DNA of 64,000 bases from CAWBVG01 sp963792175 (GTDB taxonomy: Bacteria; Acidobacteriota; Vicinamibacteria; Vicinamibacterales; CAVVIG01), in the NCBI GenBank assembly GCA_963792175.1, contig CAWBVG010000009.1, positions 6,311 to 70,310 of the forward strand, read 5' to 3'. Shown here piece by piece: positions 1 through 8,298 of this stretch (positions are counted from its first letter, which is position 1; every line of letters begins with the position of its first letter). The notes below the pieces were generated by a model. The model made no database searches, was not told the DNA's origin, and saw only the letters and a program-made list of their open reading frames with translations. The translations under genes were made by a program, and so were the position numbers.

Positions 1-488
1 GCATACGCCGCCAGCCGCTGGCAGTGCCCCTGCGTCAACGGGTCGCGCGCTTCGATTGTCGCGCCCATGCCGAGGATGATGGTCTCCGCCGACTCGAGTT
101 CGTCGGTGTAGCGCTTCAACCGGACCAGGCTCTGGATGCGGGCGTGGAGTTCCAGCGGATCGAACGGCTTGCCCAGGAAATCGTCGGCGCCGGCCATGAT
201 CCCCTTCAAGCGATCGTCGCGCTCCGATTGCGCGGTGACGATGACGACAGGCACGAAACGCGTCGACGCCTGCTCCTTGAGTCGGCGGCAAATGTCGAAG
301 CCGTGGCCTCGAGGCGCCACGAAATCGAGAAGCACGATGTCCGGCGATTGCGCCGCGCAGGCCGCCAGCACCTCGTCGGCGGAGCGGACGACAGACACGT
401 GATGTCCTTCACGGGTCAGCAGACGATTCAGGAACCGGGCACTGACGTCGTTGTCATCGGCGACGAGTATCGACGCGGAAGTGGTCAC
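1..488 (-). CDS. Response regulator with receiver domain and start of HD-GYP domain (partial)
   Basis: The gene reads leftward and runs off the window edge. Starting from GTG at 488, preceded by a purine-rich AAGCAAG, the first 110 residues form a CheY-like receiver. The acidic pair is at D11-D12, the phospho-acceptor Asp is about residue 55 in LLDFVAPRG, Thr is at about 85 and the conserved Lys is about residue 107 (GKPF). From about residue 140 the motif EARDPLTQGHCQRLAAYA matches the opening of HD-GYP domains (typically D-x-T-x-x-H-S-x-R-V). RpfG-type proteins of this kind usually hydrolyse cyclic-di-GMP. Catalytic residues lie outside the window, so activity cannot be judged. No cognate kinase is visible. 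Confidence 0.85.
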   Translation of the reverse strand, partial: MTTSASILVADDNDVSARFLNRLLTREGHHVSVVRSADEVLAACAAQSPDIVLLDFVAPRGHGFDICRRLKEQASTRFVPVVIVTAQSERDDRLKGIMAGADDFLGKPFDPLELHARIQSLVRLKRYTDELESAETIILGMGATIEARDPLTQGHCQRLAAY

Positions 489-594
489 CTTGCTTAGGAC
501 GGTGCAAAAGCAGGGCCCGTGAGGTCAGCCGTAGCCCTCTAGTGGTAATCTTGGCAGAGTTTCGGGAACTGACTGCTGCGATGGAGGTATTTCG

Positions 595-1267
595 ATGCGC
601 GCACTCATTGCGACTCTTGCTCTTGCGGTGGCGGCAAACTCGGCCACGGCCGCCGATTTGTCCACAAAGGAAGTCAGCCGCGTGAAAGAGGCGGCCACCG
701 TGCTGCGGGAGATTCACGCCGTTCCCGACAAGGACGTGCCCCAGGAGTTGTGGGACAAAGCCGAGTGCGTGATCGTCGTGCCGGGCTTGAAGAAGGCGGC
801 CTTCGTCATCGGGGGCGAATACGGAAAGGGATTGATGAGCTGCCGCCACAACGGCGAGTGGGGCGCTCCGGTGTTCATGGAGGTCGGCAAGGGCAGCTGG
901 GGACTGCAGATCGGCGCGCAGTCGATCGATCTCGTGCTGCTCGTGATGAACGCGAGCGGCGTGGAGAAAATGCTCCGCAACAAAGTGACGCTCGGCGCCG
1001 AGGCGTCGATCGCCGGCGGTCCGGTCGGCCGCGATGCGCGCGCCGCGACCGACGCGCAGATGAAAGCGGAGATTCTGTCGGTACTCGCGCACGCAGGGAT
1101 TGTTTGCCGGGGTGAATCTGTCCGGGGGCGTCGTGAAGCCCGATACCGACGACAACACCGATCTGTACGGTCCCAACGTCGCGCCGCGCGACGTCGTGAT
1201 GGGTACGTCGGTGAAAGCGCCCGCCGTCACGGAGCCGTTCATGACGGCGCTCAAGCGGGGCAAGTAA
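595..1267 (+). CDS. Secreted SYLF (Ysc84-like) lipid-binding protein, frameshifted
   Basis: The start ATG has a GGAGG ribosome site 7 bases upstream and begins a signal peptide ending near residue 20 (ATAADL). The body has SYLF/DUF500 hallmarks, including AECVIVVPGLKKAAFVIGG, GKGLMSCR and GAPVFMEVGKGSWGLQIGAQ. This family binds phosphoinositide-type lipids in eukaryotes; its bacterial role is unclear. At about 1080-1081 one extra G throws the frame. After it, a second frame continues with YSRTQGLFAGVNLSGG and ends at TAA 1265-1267, which is the expected C-terminus (YSR-x-GLFAG). Total length, 223 residues if corrected, is normal. I read this as one gene with a single-base insertion, probably a sequence error. 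Confidence 0.85.
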
Positions 1268-1278
1268 CGATACATGCC

Positions 1279-1345
1279 GTCGGGGACATGGGGACTTGGG
1301 GACTAGCCGCTGTACCCCTTGGCCAGCTAGTCCCCTAGTCCCGAC
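1279..1345. repeat. Inverted low-complexity repeat, 8-bp unit GGGGACWT
   Basis: The left arm is three tandem copies of a GGGGAC(A/T)T-like octamer ending in GGGGACTAGC. The right arm contains GCTAGTCCCCTAGTCCC, its inverse. The arms can pair through GGACTAGC/GCTAGTCC. A run of seven T follows at about 1349-1355, so the hairpin could also serve as a terminator for the SYLF gene. Confidence 0.75.
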
Positions 1346-1660
1346 TCGTTTTTTTCCGCCCGAGCCCCGAGTCGATCCTCTTCTTCTTCGTCGCCTCCAG
1401 CTCGTCTGCGCGCCGGCAATCATCACGTGCGTCGCGCGTGGCGGCGCCCTCGGCTTCCGAAATCATGTCGTCGCCTTCCGCGATCAGGTACTGCATGCCT
1501 TCGATTTGTTGCCGCGGACCGGGAGGCCGAGCTGTTCGAAGACCTGTTTTTGGCGGGGTTTTCTTGCGGTTGTCGCCTCCCTTCGCCAGGCAAGATTCAA
1601 ACTCGGCACACAACGTGCACCAGCTTCGCCTCGAGCGACTTGAAGAAGGGGGATAAGCTC
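1346..1660. other. Intergenic stretch without a convincing gene
   Basis: About 315 bases between the hairpin and the LPRTA-protein gene. A 92-codon open frame lies on the minus strand (1335-1613). It has an acidic-basic composition, resembles nothing I recognise and overlaps the repeat, so I do not call it. I see no RNA gene and no convincing promoter; the promoter of the sortase locus presumably lies here. Confidence 0.5.
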
Positions 1661-2443
1661 ATGCGTGTATTGAAAGCGGTGTGCTGCGCGGCGATCGTGA
1701 CGTTGATGGCCGCACCGGGCGTGCGCGCCGATCAGTGGGACAAGAAAACCATTCTCACGTTCAGCGGTCCAGTTCAGATTCCGGGCGCGACGCTTCCGGC
1801 CGGCAGCTACGTGTTCAAGCTGGCCGATCTGAGCGGAAATCGCCACGTCGTCCAGGTGTTCGACAAGGCCGAGAAGAAAATCTTTGCGACGCTGCTCGCG
1901 ATTCCGAACGATCGGATGGAACCGTCGGATGAACCGGTCGTGATGTTCAGCGAGCGTCCTGCGGGATCGCCCCAGGCCGTGAAAGTGTGGTACTACCCGG
2001 GCGAGCGGATCGGCAATGAGTTCGTGTACCCGAAGAGCATGGCGATGAAGATTGCGAAGGCCAATCATCAGTCGGTGCTCGCGATGGACGACACGAGCTC
2101 GTCAGACGCGTACAAGACCGCGCAGGTCGGCCGCTTCGACGAGAACGGCACCTGGCAGGTTGAAGGCAACAACGCCGTAGCGACGACAGCACAAGCGACG
2201 ACCGCGCCCCGTTCGACCACTGCGACCACCGCGCCGCGTTCGACGACCGCGAGCGAGGCGCCGCGATCGACGACTGTGGCCCAGGCCGCGCCGGCGACGG
2301 GCACGGCCAACAACGCAACCGGGACGAGCGGGCGCACGCGCCGCCAGCTGCCGCGCACGGCCAGCCCGCTGCCGCTCTACGAGCTGCTCAGCGGTCTGTC
2401 GATCGCGGGCGGACTCGTTGTCCGGCGGATGCGCGCGGCCTGA
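1661..2443 (+). CDS. Secreted protein with LPRTA sortase-type C-terminal signal
   Basis: 260 residues. A cleavable signal peptide (residues 1-23, ending GVRA) is followed by a compact domain of about 120 residues rich in predicted beta strands (ILTFSGPVQIPG, LPAGSYVFKLAD, FVYPKSMAMKIAKA). Then comes a Thr/Ala linker with a repeated APRSTT motif. The C-terminus has the three parts of a sortase signal: LPRTA at about residue 230, a hydrophobic stretch (YELLSGLSIAGGLVV), and a basic tail RRMRAA. The family of the N-terminal domain is unknown to me. A VWA gene and a sortase gene follow on the same strand. The gene at 25943-26938 is a clear paralogue with a near-identical tail. The start was chosen for the signal peptide and the AAGAAGGGGG upstream. 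Confidence 0.8.
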   Translation: MRVLKAVCCAAIVTLMAAPGVRADQWDKKTILTFSGPVQIPGATLPAGSYVFKLADLSGNRHVVQVFDKAEKKIFATLLAIPNDRMEPSDEPVVMFSERPAGSPQAVKVWYYPGERIGNEFVYPKSMAMKIAKANHQSVLAMDDTSSSDAYKTAQVGRFDENGTWQVEGNNAVATTAQATTAPRSTTATTAPRSTTASEAPRSTTVAQAAPATGTANNATGTSGRTRRQLPRTASPLPLYELLSGLSIAGGLVVRRMRAA

Positions 2444-2456
2444 CACCCGAACGGAA

Positions 2457-2582
2457 CGGGGGGATGGGCAGGACGGGCGGGACAGGCAGGACCGGAAGCG
2501 CGGCGTCAATTGCCGCCGCGCTCGTCCTGCTCTTTCATCCTGCCCTTCCAGCCCATCCAGCCCTTCCTGCCCTTCCAGCCCA
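2457..2582. repeat. Low-complexity inverted repeat overlapping the VWA gene start
   Basis: The left arm is built of GGCAGGAC-like units (8-9 bp) on a G-rich strand. The right arm, from about 2536, is built of 9-bp CCTGCCCTT/CCAGCCCAT units, the pyrimidine complement. About 40 bases separate the arms. The start codon and most of the signal peptide of the VWA protein are encoded inside it. Confidence 0.75.
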
Positions 2583-3432
2583 GGATCCGCCGAGCTTCCG
2601 CAGCACATCGAGTGAGCTCGTCGTGCTGCCGGTTGTCGTCACGGACAAACAGAACCGATACGTCTCGGACCTCGCGCGCGAGCAGTTCGTCGTCTTCGAC
2701 AACGGCCGCAAGGTACCCATCGAGTTCTTCACCAACGAAGACGCGCCCGCGACGATCGGGCTCGTCGTCGACGCCAGCGGCAGCATGAAAAAAAAGCTGG
2801 GCGAAGTCCTGGCGGCAGCGCTGGCGTTCGCGAAAACCAGCAATCCCCAGGACGAGCTGTTCGCGCTTCGCTTCAATGACGATGTGCGTGGTGCGGTCGC
2901 CGGGAGGCGGTTTCTCCTCGCCGAGGATCTGGCGGCGCTCGAGCAGGCGATTGGATCGATGCGGGCCGAAGGCCGCACCTCGTTGTACGACGCGCTCATC
3001 GCCGGTATGGACCAGCTGCGGGAGGGCTCGCGTGCCAGAAAGGCGTTGGTGGTGATCAGCGACGGCGGCGACAACGCAAGCCGCGCCACGCTGGAGCAAG
3101 TGCTCGCGCGCGCGCGCGACTCGAATGCCGCCATCTACACCGTGGGCATTTTCGACGCCGACGACATGGAGAAAAACCCCGGCGTCCTGAAGTCGCTGGC
3201 ACGGTTGACGGGCGGCGAGCGCTTCCTGCCACGGTCGCCGGGCGAGCTGGTGCAGGCGTGCCTGCAGATCGCCCACGAGATCAGGAGCGGCTACACCCTC
3301 GGCTACGCGCCGCCGGATCGGGATGGTGTGTTTCACCGGATCCGCGTCGAAGTCGCGCCCGCCGACACGCGACGCCTCAAGATACGAACGCGGCCCGGCT
3401 ACTTTGCCGGCGGCCGTTCGTCGCAGCCATGA
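2464..3432 (+). CDS. VWA-domain protein of acidobacterial type, sortase-coupled
   Basis: 322 residues. The signal peptide (about residues 1-40) is Leu/Pro/Ala-rich and encoded by repeat units. Next is a short beta domain typical of acidobacterial VWA proteins (VVTDKQNRYVSDLAREQFVVFDNG, shown here as separate motifs LPVVVTDKQNRYV and VVFDNGRKVPIEFF). The VWA fold follows, with a MIDAS motif DASGS at 103-107, a GRTSLYDAL threonine loop and VISDGGDNA. The C-terminal YTLGYAPPDRDG segment is also typical. These proteins bind metal and probably protein ligands outside the cytoplasm; no enzyme activity is expected. The stop overlaps the sortase start (ATGA), so the two are translationally coupled. 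No LPxTA tail is present on this protein. Confidence 0.88.
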   Translation: MGRTGGTGRTGSAASIAAALVLLFHPALPAHPALPALPAQDPPSFRSTSSELVVLPVVVTDKQNRYVSDLAREQFVVFDNGRKVPIEFFTNEDAPATIGLVVDASGSMKKKLGEVLAAALAFAKTSNPQDELFALRFNDDVRGAVAGRRFLLAEDLAALEQAIGSMRAEGRTSLYDALIAGMDQLREGSRARKALVVISDGGDNASRATLEQVLARARDSNAAIYTVGIFDADDMEKNPGVLKSLARLTGGERFLPRSPGELVQACLQIAHEIRSGYTLGYAPPDRDGVFHRIRVEVAPADTRRLKIRTRPGYFAGGRSSQP

Positions 3433-4058
3433 CCAGAGTCCTGTTGAAGTGGCTCGAGCGCAGCTTGCTCGCCTTCGGTCTGGCACTGGGCCTGTGGTGC
3501 GCGGTCGTTCTGGTGCGGGCGCACCAGACCCAGAACATGCCGCCGCCGAAAGTGACGGTCACCCAGACGGTGCTGCCGGGCACCACGACCTCGCCGCCGG
3601 CCCCGGTTCCCGCCCCTGCGCGCGGCGCGTGGATCGCGCGGCTCGAGGTGCCGTCCGTCAAGCTCGCGACGACCGTACTCGAAGGCACTGACGACGGAAC
3701 GCTCAGCCGCGGATCCGGCCACATCGAGGACACGCCATTTCCCGGGCAAACGGGCAACGTCGGCATCGCTGGTCATCGCGACACCGTGTTTCGTCCGCTC
3801 CGTCATATCCATCTGGGCGATGAGATGAAGCTCACGACCGCCGACCGCGTGTACCACTACAAGATCAGCAAGACGTTGATTGTCACGCCGGACGACGTAT
3901 ACGTGCTGGATCCCACGGCGCAACCGACGCTCACGCTCGTCACCTGCTACCCGTTCGACTTCATCGGCCACGCGCCTCGGCGGTTTATCATCCAGGCTGC
4001 CTTGGTCTCGGACGAAGCCAGGGTGGCCGGGTCTGACCTTCCGACGAGGTCCAGATAA
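3429..4058 (+). CDS. Class D-like sortase
   Basis: 209 residues. An N-terminal transmembrane anchor (about 13-29) and a Pro/Thr-rich stalk precede a sortase domain. The catalytic triad is visible: His116 in AGHRDTVF, Cys173 in LTLVTCYPF and Arg184/185 in HAPRRF. The TLxTCYPF form and small size fit class D/E sortases more than class A. Class D enzymes of Bacillus recognise LPNTA-type motifs, which agrees with the LPRTA and LPKTA tails in this window. The enzyme would cleave such tails and join the protein to an amine acceptor in the envelope. The start overlaps the VWA stop by four bases. Signal peptidase I follows 60 bases downstream. The acceptor in a diderm cell is unknown. Confidence 0.9.
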   Translation: MTRVLLKWLERSLLAFGLALGLWCAVVLVRAHQTQNMPPPKVTVTQTVLPGTTTSPPAPVPAPARGAWIARLEVPSVKLATTVLEGTDDGTLSRGSGHIEDTPFPGQTGNVGIAGHRDTVFRPLRHIHLGDEMKLTTADRVYHYKISKTLIVTPDDVYVLDPTAQPTLTLVTCYPFDFIGHAPRRFIIQAALVSDEARVAGSDLPTRSR

Positions 4059-4118
4059 AGATCTCTCCCTGCCTGACTTCCCGCCGTGCCGCTCCACCGG
4101 TAGTGGTATCCTGATCCT

Positions 4119-4823
4119 ATGGAATCGGTCGATGTGACGCTGCAGCTGTCGGACGAGCTGCGCCAGGGAGAGCTCGATCTGCCATTGGCCGCAGCTGAGT
4201 CAGAGCCAGCGGCGCTCGCCGTCGCCGCACCAGCGGTCAGCGAGTTGGTCGTCACCGATGCGGCGCCTGTTCCCACCCTCGAACCGGGCGACCAGGTGGG
4301 CGCATGGAGGCGGATGGGGCGAGAGGTCGTCGCCGGCGTCCAGACGCTGCTGTCCGCGGCGGTCTACGCCACGCTCATCGTCACGTTCGGAGTGCAGGTG
4401 GCGCGCGTCGATGGCTTGAGCATGGCGCCGACGCTCGAGGATCACGATCGGCTGATCGTCAACAAGCTCGTTTACGAGCTCGGCGAGCCGCGGCCCGGCG
4501 ACATCGTGATGTTGTATTACCCGCTCAACCCCGAGAAGATGTTCGTGAAGCGGGTCATCGCCCGCGAGGGCGACACGGTGCGCATCGTCGACGGCCGCGT
4601 CTACGTCAACGACATCCCGCTGCACGACGAATACGTCCCCGCCGAATTCCGCAGCCACGACGACTGGGGTCCGCAGGTTATCCAGCAGGGCTACTACTTC
4701 GTGATGGGCGACCACCGCAACAACAGCTCCGACAGCCGGCACTGGGGCCCCGTGCCGAAGAAGTACATCGTCGGCAAGGTGAAGGTCCGCTGGTGGCCGC
4801 TGCAAGACGCCAGGATTTTCTGA
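4119..4823 (+). CDS. lepB: Signal peptidase I
   Basis: 234 residues. An acidic, Ala-rich cytoplasmic N-terminus of about 70 residues leads to one transmembrane helix (about 73-92). The catalytic region follows, with the nucleophile Ser101 in GLSMAPTL, the general base Lys144 in MFVKRVIA, and the box E motif GDHRNNSSDSR. It removes signal peptides from exported proteins at the periplasmic face of the inner membrane. The N-terminal extension is longer than in most family members. Its position directly after the sortase gene may be functional, since LPxTA proteins need both processing steps. The stop codon abuts a repeat. Confidence 0.93.
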   Translation: MESVDVTLQLSDELRQGELDLPLAAAESEPAALAVAAPAVSELVVTDAAPVPTLEPGDQVGAWRRMGREVVAGVQTLLSAAVYATLIVTFGVQVARVDGLSMAPTLEDHDRLIVNKLVYELGEPRPGDIVMLYYPLNPEKMFVKRVIAREGDTVRIVDGRVYVNDIPLHDEYVPAEFRSHDDWGPQVIQQGYYFVMGDHRNNSSDSRHWGPVPKKYIVGKVKVRWWPLQDARIF

Positions 4824-4919
4824 AAGTTAGAAGTTAAAAGTTAAAAGTTAGAAAGCCAATCACCGGTCTTCGTCTTTTCAACTTTTAGCTTACTTCTAAG
4901 TTTTAACTTTTAACTTTCC
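4823..4919. repeat. Inverted AT-rich repeat, 8-bp unit AAGTTAAA
   Basis: The left arm (about 4823-4853) repeats AAAGTTAGAAGTTAAAAGTT-type octamers. The right arm (about 4878-4918) carries the inverse, AACTTTTAACTTT. A loop of some 25 bases lies between. It sits between convergent genes and is strikingly AT-rich for this genome. The last codons and the TAG stop of the leftward acyl-CoA ligase gene are inside the right arm. The same vocabulary recurs at 20171-20220. Confidence 0.85.
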
Positions 4920-6548
4920 CTCGTGCTCCTCGCGGAGCTTATATTTCTGAATCTTTCCTGACGCGGTCATCGGAAAATCCTGGACGAAGCGGACGTATTT
5001 CGGCACCTTGAATTTCGCGAGGCCGGTGGCGCACCACGCGATCATGTCCTCCGGACCCGCCTGGCTTTGCGGCTTCAATCGAATCGCCGCGGCCACCGCT
5101 TCGCCGAAGAACGCATCCGCCACGCCGTAGACGTACGCATCGGCGACCGCCTGGTGCTCTCGAAGACGATCCTCGATCTCCTTCGGCGCGATGTTCTCGC
5201 CGCCGCGGATGATCAGATCCTTGATGCGGCCGGTGATTCGGAAGTAGCCGTCGGCGTCGACGCTGGCCTCGTCGCCGGTGTGCAGCCAGCCATCCACGTC
5301 GATCGCCGCACGCGTCGCCTCCGGGTTGTTGTAGTAACCCTTCATCACGTGATATCCGCGCGTGCACAGCTCGCCGCGCTCGCCGGTTGCGAGGACGCGG
5401 CCGGTCTCGGGATCGACGATCCGGGCCTCGACTTCCGGAAGCAGGACACCCACCGTCTGCGACCGCTGCTCCACCGACGAGGCGCGCGGCGTCATGGTGA
5501 TGACCGGCGAGGCTTCGGTCAGCCCGTACGCGATCGTGATTTCCGACAGGTTCATGTCCCTCATCACACGTCGCATCAGCGGCTCGGGGCAGAGCGAGCC
5601 GGCCATGACGCCGGTGCGCAGCGACGTGAGGTCGTAGCTGGAGAACTCGGGATGCTCGAGCTCGGCGATGAACATCGTCGGCACACCGTAGAGCGCGGTG
5701 CAGCGCTCGCGGTGGATCATTTCGAGCACACGCTTCGGATCGTACGCTTCCACGACACACAGACAGGCGCCGTGCGTGAAGGCCCCCATCACCCCGATGA
5801 CACAGCCAAAACAATGAAACAGCGGCACACACAGACACAGCCGGTCGTCCGGCGTGTAGCCGAGCACCTCGCCGCACGCAAAGCCATTGTTGAGAATATT
5901 GCGGCTCGAGAGCATCACGCCCTTGGGGAACCCGGTCGTGCCCGACGTGTATTGCATGTTGATGACGGTGTCGGGCACGACGGCCTGGCCCAGAGTGTCC
6001 AGGTGCGTCTCGGCGGTCCGCGCCGCATGACTGGCGATGTCCGCGTAGCGGACCACGGCGACCGGCTCGGACGGCCCGGCGACGGCGGCCAGCGCCGCAG
6101 CCGTCGGCTCCCCGACCGCGATGATCCGCTTCAATGTCGCGATCGTGCCCGCGGTGGCGCCAATCTTGCCCAGCTCGGCGACGTAGTCGACGTCGCGGAA
6201 ACCGCCGATCGTCACCAGCGTGGCCGCTTCGCTCTGGCGCAGCAGGTAGTCGATGTCGCGCGCGCGCAGCGACGTGTTGGCGGTCACCAGAATCGCGCCG
6301 ATCTTCGCCAGCGCGAACTGCAGCACGATCCACTCGGGCACGTTCGTCGCCCAGACGACGACGCGCTCGCCGGGCGAGACGCCGAGCGCGACGAGACCGC
6401 GCGCGATCGTGCGCGCTTCCTGCTCGAGCTCGCGGAAGGTCCATCGTGGACCCTGCGCGTAGACGACGGCATCGCGATCCGGCAGCGCGCGGCCGAGGCG
6501 CGTCAGGAGATCGCCGAGCGTGACGTCGCGGAACGGAGGCTGGTCCAT
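4896..6548 (-). CDS. Acyl-CoA synthetase (AMP-forming, FadD/long-chain type)
   Basis: 550 residues from ATG 6548. It carries the AMP-binding P-loop motif [13 protein letters not shown] (about residue 180), the adenylate motif [10 protein letters not shown], the hinge region [33 protein letters not shown], and a C-terminal Lys in [12 protein letters not shown]. It activates a carboxylic acid to its acyl-CoA through an acyl-adenylate. The substrate cannot be told from sequence, although medium- or long-chain acids are usual for this subgroup. The last six residues (KLKVKT) and the stop derive from the repeat at 4823-4919. The start was chosen at MDQPPFRDV, since upstream residues overlap the divergent gene's control region. 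Confidence 0.9.
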   Translation of the reverse strand: MDQPPFRDVTLGDLLTRLGRALPDRDAVVYAQGPRWTFRELEQEARTIARGLVALGVSPGERVVVWATNVPEWIVLQFALAKIGAILVTANTSLRARDIDYLLRQSEAATLVTIGGFRDVDYVAELGKIGATAGTIATLKRIIAVGEPTAAALAAVAGPSEPVAVVRYADIASHAARTAETHLDTLGQAVVPDTVINMQYTSGTTGFPKGVMLSSRNILNNGFACGEVLGYTPDDRLCLCVPLFHCFGCVIGVMGAFTHGACLCVVEAYDPKRVLEMIHRERCTALYGVPTMFIAELEHPEFSSYDLTSLRTGVMAGSLCPEPLMRRVMRDMNLSEITIAYGLTEASPVITMTPRASSVEQRSQTVGVLLPEVEARIVDPETGRVLATGERGELCTRGYHVMKGYYNNPEATRAAIDVDGWLHTGDEASVDADGYFRITGRIKDLIIRGGENIAPKEIEDRLREHQAVADAYVYGVADAFFGEAVAAAIRLKPQSQAGPEDMIAWCATGLAKFKVPKYVRFVQDFPMTASGKIQKYKLREEHEGKLKVKT

Positions 6549-6576
6549 CGCGGCGCCGATTGTATACTGGTGCGCT

Positions 6577-7209
6577 GTGCCTGAGCCCTGCGTCGTCCTC
6601 ATCGGTTCCGCTGATCTGCTGCCCGCCCTGCGAGAGCGCGCCGGCTCGTCGAACGGCGAACTGCTCGAGTTTCCGCACCTCGACGCGCTCGCCGCGCTTC
6701 AGGCGATCACGGAACGCAAGCCGCAGCAGGTCGCGCTGGAGCGCTTGTTCGCCATGACGTCGCGCGGCGCCGCGCTCATCAATCGCATCAAGGCGGATCC
6801 GTCGCTGCGAGACACCGAGATCCGCGTCCTGGCCCACGACAGCGATTACTCGCGCATCGTCCCACGGCACACCGCGCCGGCGATCGCCGATCCGTCCCTC
6901 GACCAGCGCGGCACCCGCCGGGCGCCGCGGTTCAAGATGGCAGGCCGTGTCGATGTCATGATCGACGGGCGCACATCGGTGATCGTCGATTTCTCAACGA
7001 CCGGCGCACAGGTGATGTGCTCGGTGGCGCTGCGGCCGAACCAGGAAGTCGCCATCGCCTGGCCGGGCCAGACCGAGTTCCACGCGAAAGTTGCCTGGAC
7101 ATCGTTCGACATGAACGGGGAAAGCGGACTCCAGTTCCGGGCGGGGATCGATTTCGTCGATGCCGATCCCGCGGCGGTGAGCGCCTTCCTCCAGCACCAT
7201 AAGGCCTGA
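6577..7209 (+). CDS. PilZ-domain protein with degenerate receiver-like N-terminus
   Basis: 210 residues from GTG. The first 95 residues look like a receiver fold without the phospho-acceptor site. A PilZ domain follows: the RRAPRF motif near residue 116 and DFSTTGAQV about 30 residues later match the R-x-x-x-R and D/N-x-S-x-x-G signatures that bind cyclic-di-GMP. It likely acts as a c-di-GMP effector. The only other c-di-GMP-type protein in the window is the partial HD-GYP regulator at the left edge. The start lies 28 bp from the divergent acyl-CoA synthetase start; a TATACT at 6563-6568 could be its -10 element. Confidence 0.8.
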   Translation: MPEPCVVLIGSADLLPALRERAGSSNGELLEFPHLDALAALQAITERKPQQVALERLFAMTSRGAALINRIKADPSLRDTEIRVLAHDSDYSRIVPRHTAPAIADPSLDQRGTRRAPRFKMAGRVDVMIDGRTSVIVDFSTTGAQVMCSVALRPNQEVAIAWPGQTEFHAKVAWTSFDMNGESGLQFRAGIDFVDADPAAVSAFLQHHKA

Positions 7210-7222
7210 AGCCAGCGACGCC

Positions 7223-7741
7223 ATGTCACCGGTCTCCGTCGCCCACTCCGGTGTCGTTTACGATGCGCTGAAGCGGACCGGCATCCGCCTGCTGTCGGCG
7301 CTGCCCGAAACGTGGCTCGTCCATCTGATCCGCATGGCCGAAGACGATCCGGAGATGACGCTGGTCCGCCTGGCCAAGGAAGAAGAAGGCGTCGGGATCT
7401 CGGCAGGGGCGCATCTGGCCGGCGTCAAGTCGGCGATGTTGATGCAGAACCACGGGTTCCTGGCGTCGATCAACGGCATCGTCTCGTGCGCCCAGCTGTA
7501 TCACATTCCCCTGTTGATGTTGATTAGCTATCGCGGCGAGTTCGGCGAGCGGGATCCCTGGCAGACCGAAGGCGGTGGTGTCACGGAGGATCTGCTGCGA
7601 GCGCTCCGCATCCCCTTCTCGTACCTCGACCGCCCCGATCACGTGGCGCCGCGGATTGCCAAGGCGCAGACGCTGGCGCTGTCGGCGAACAAGCCGGTGG
7701 CGCTGCTGCTGTGCCGCGATCTGATGTGGGAAGACGCATGA
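7223..7741 (+). CDS. TPP-dependent decarboxylase alpha subunit (sulfopyruvate/phosphonopyruvate type)
   Basis: 172 residues forming a pyrimidine-binding half of a thiamine diphosphate enzyme. The catalytic Glu lies in AKEEEGVGISAGAHLAG (about residue 53), with MLMQNHGFLASINGI and the loop YRGEFGERDPW. This arrangement matches ComD-like small subunits of sulfopyruvate decarboxylase and the N-terminal half of phosphonopyruvate decarboxylase. It pairs with the next gene, whose start overlaps its stop (ATGA). The substrate is probably a 2-oxo acid with an acidic or polar group, but a coenzyme M role is unlikely in this lineage. Confidence 0.75.
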   Translation: MSPVSVAHSGVVYDALKRTGIRLLSALPETWLVHLIRMAEDDPEMTLVRLAKEEEGVGISAGAHLAGVKSAMLMQNHGFLASINGIVSCAQLYHIPLLMLISYRGEFGERDPWQTEGGGVTEDLLRALRIPFSYLDRPDHVAPRIAKAQTLALSANKPVALLLCRDLMWEDA

Positions 7742-8298
7742 CGCGGCTCGACGCGCTCAACGCAATCTACTCCCGGCTCGAGCAGCAGATCGTCGTCACG
7801 ATCATGGGCGCGGTCGCGGCGGAGCTGCAGTCGATCGGCCACCGGCCGAACTTCTTCTACCTGCAGCACGCCATGGGACTGGCGTCGTCGATGGGGCTCG
7901 GCATCGCCTTGGCGAAGCCGGATCGACGGGTGGTGGTGCTCGACGGCGACGGCTCCGTCCTGATGAATCTCGGCGGCCTCACGACGCTGGCGCGCTACCG
8001 GCCGCGCAACCTCGTGCACGTCGTCTTCGACAACGAGAGCCTGCTGTCGGTCGGCGGCTTTCCGACCGCGACCGCAACCGGCAGCGATCTCGCCGGCATC
8101 GCTGCCGCGGCCGGCGTGCCGAGAACGGCCACTGTCGGTACCGTCGACGCGTTCCGGAGCGCGTTCGACGAAGCGCTCGGCGCCGGCGATCTGACGACGC
8201 TCGTCGCGAAAGTGGAGGCCGTCGGGCCGTCAGGCTACGTCACGGACCTTTCCCTGCTCGAAAACCGGTTTCAGTTTCAGAGGTATCTGCGATCGTGA
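7738..8298 (+). CDS. TPP-dependent decarboxylase beta subunit
   Basis: 186 residues, the cofactor-binding half of the split enzyme. The TPP/Mg motif begins at GDGS (about 70-73) and continues LMNLGGLTTLARYRP. VVFDNESLLSVGGFPT follows and closes the site, as in ComE-like subunits. ATGA overlap with the alpha gene and GTGA overlap with the next gene show tight coupling of all three. Split alpha/beta genes rather than a fused one are typical of sulfopyruvate decarboxylase relatives. Confidence 0.75.
   Translation: MTRLDALNAIYSRLEQQIVVTIMGAVAAELQSIGHRPNFFYLQHAMGLASSMGLGIALAKPDRRVVVLDGDGSVLMNLGGLTTLARYRPRNLVHVVFDNESLLSVGGFPTATATGSDLAGIAAAAGVPRTATVGTVDAFRSAFDEALGAGDLTTLVAKVEAVGPSGYVTDLSLLENRFQFQRYLRS

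Noticed and set aside
1335..1613. 92-codon minus-strand open frame between SYLF and the LPRTA gene
   Set aside because: No family resemblance, overlaps a repeat, no ribosome site.
5067..6584. Long open frame antisense to the acyl-CoA ligase (about 505 codons)
   Set aside because: High-GC shadow: no recognisable domain, while the other strand has a full AMP-binding enzyme.
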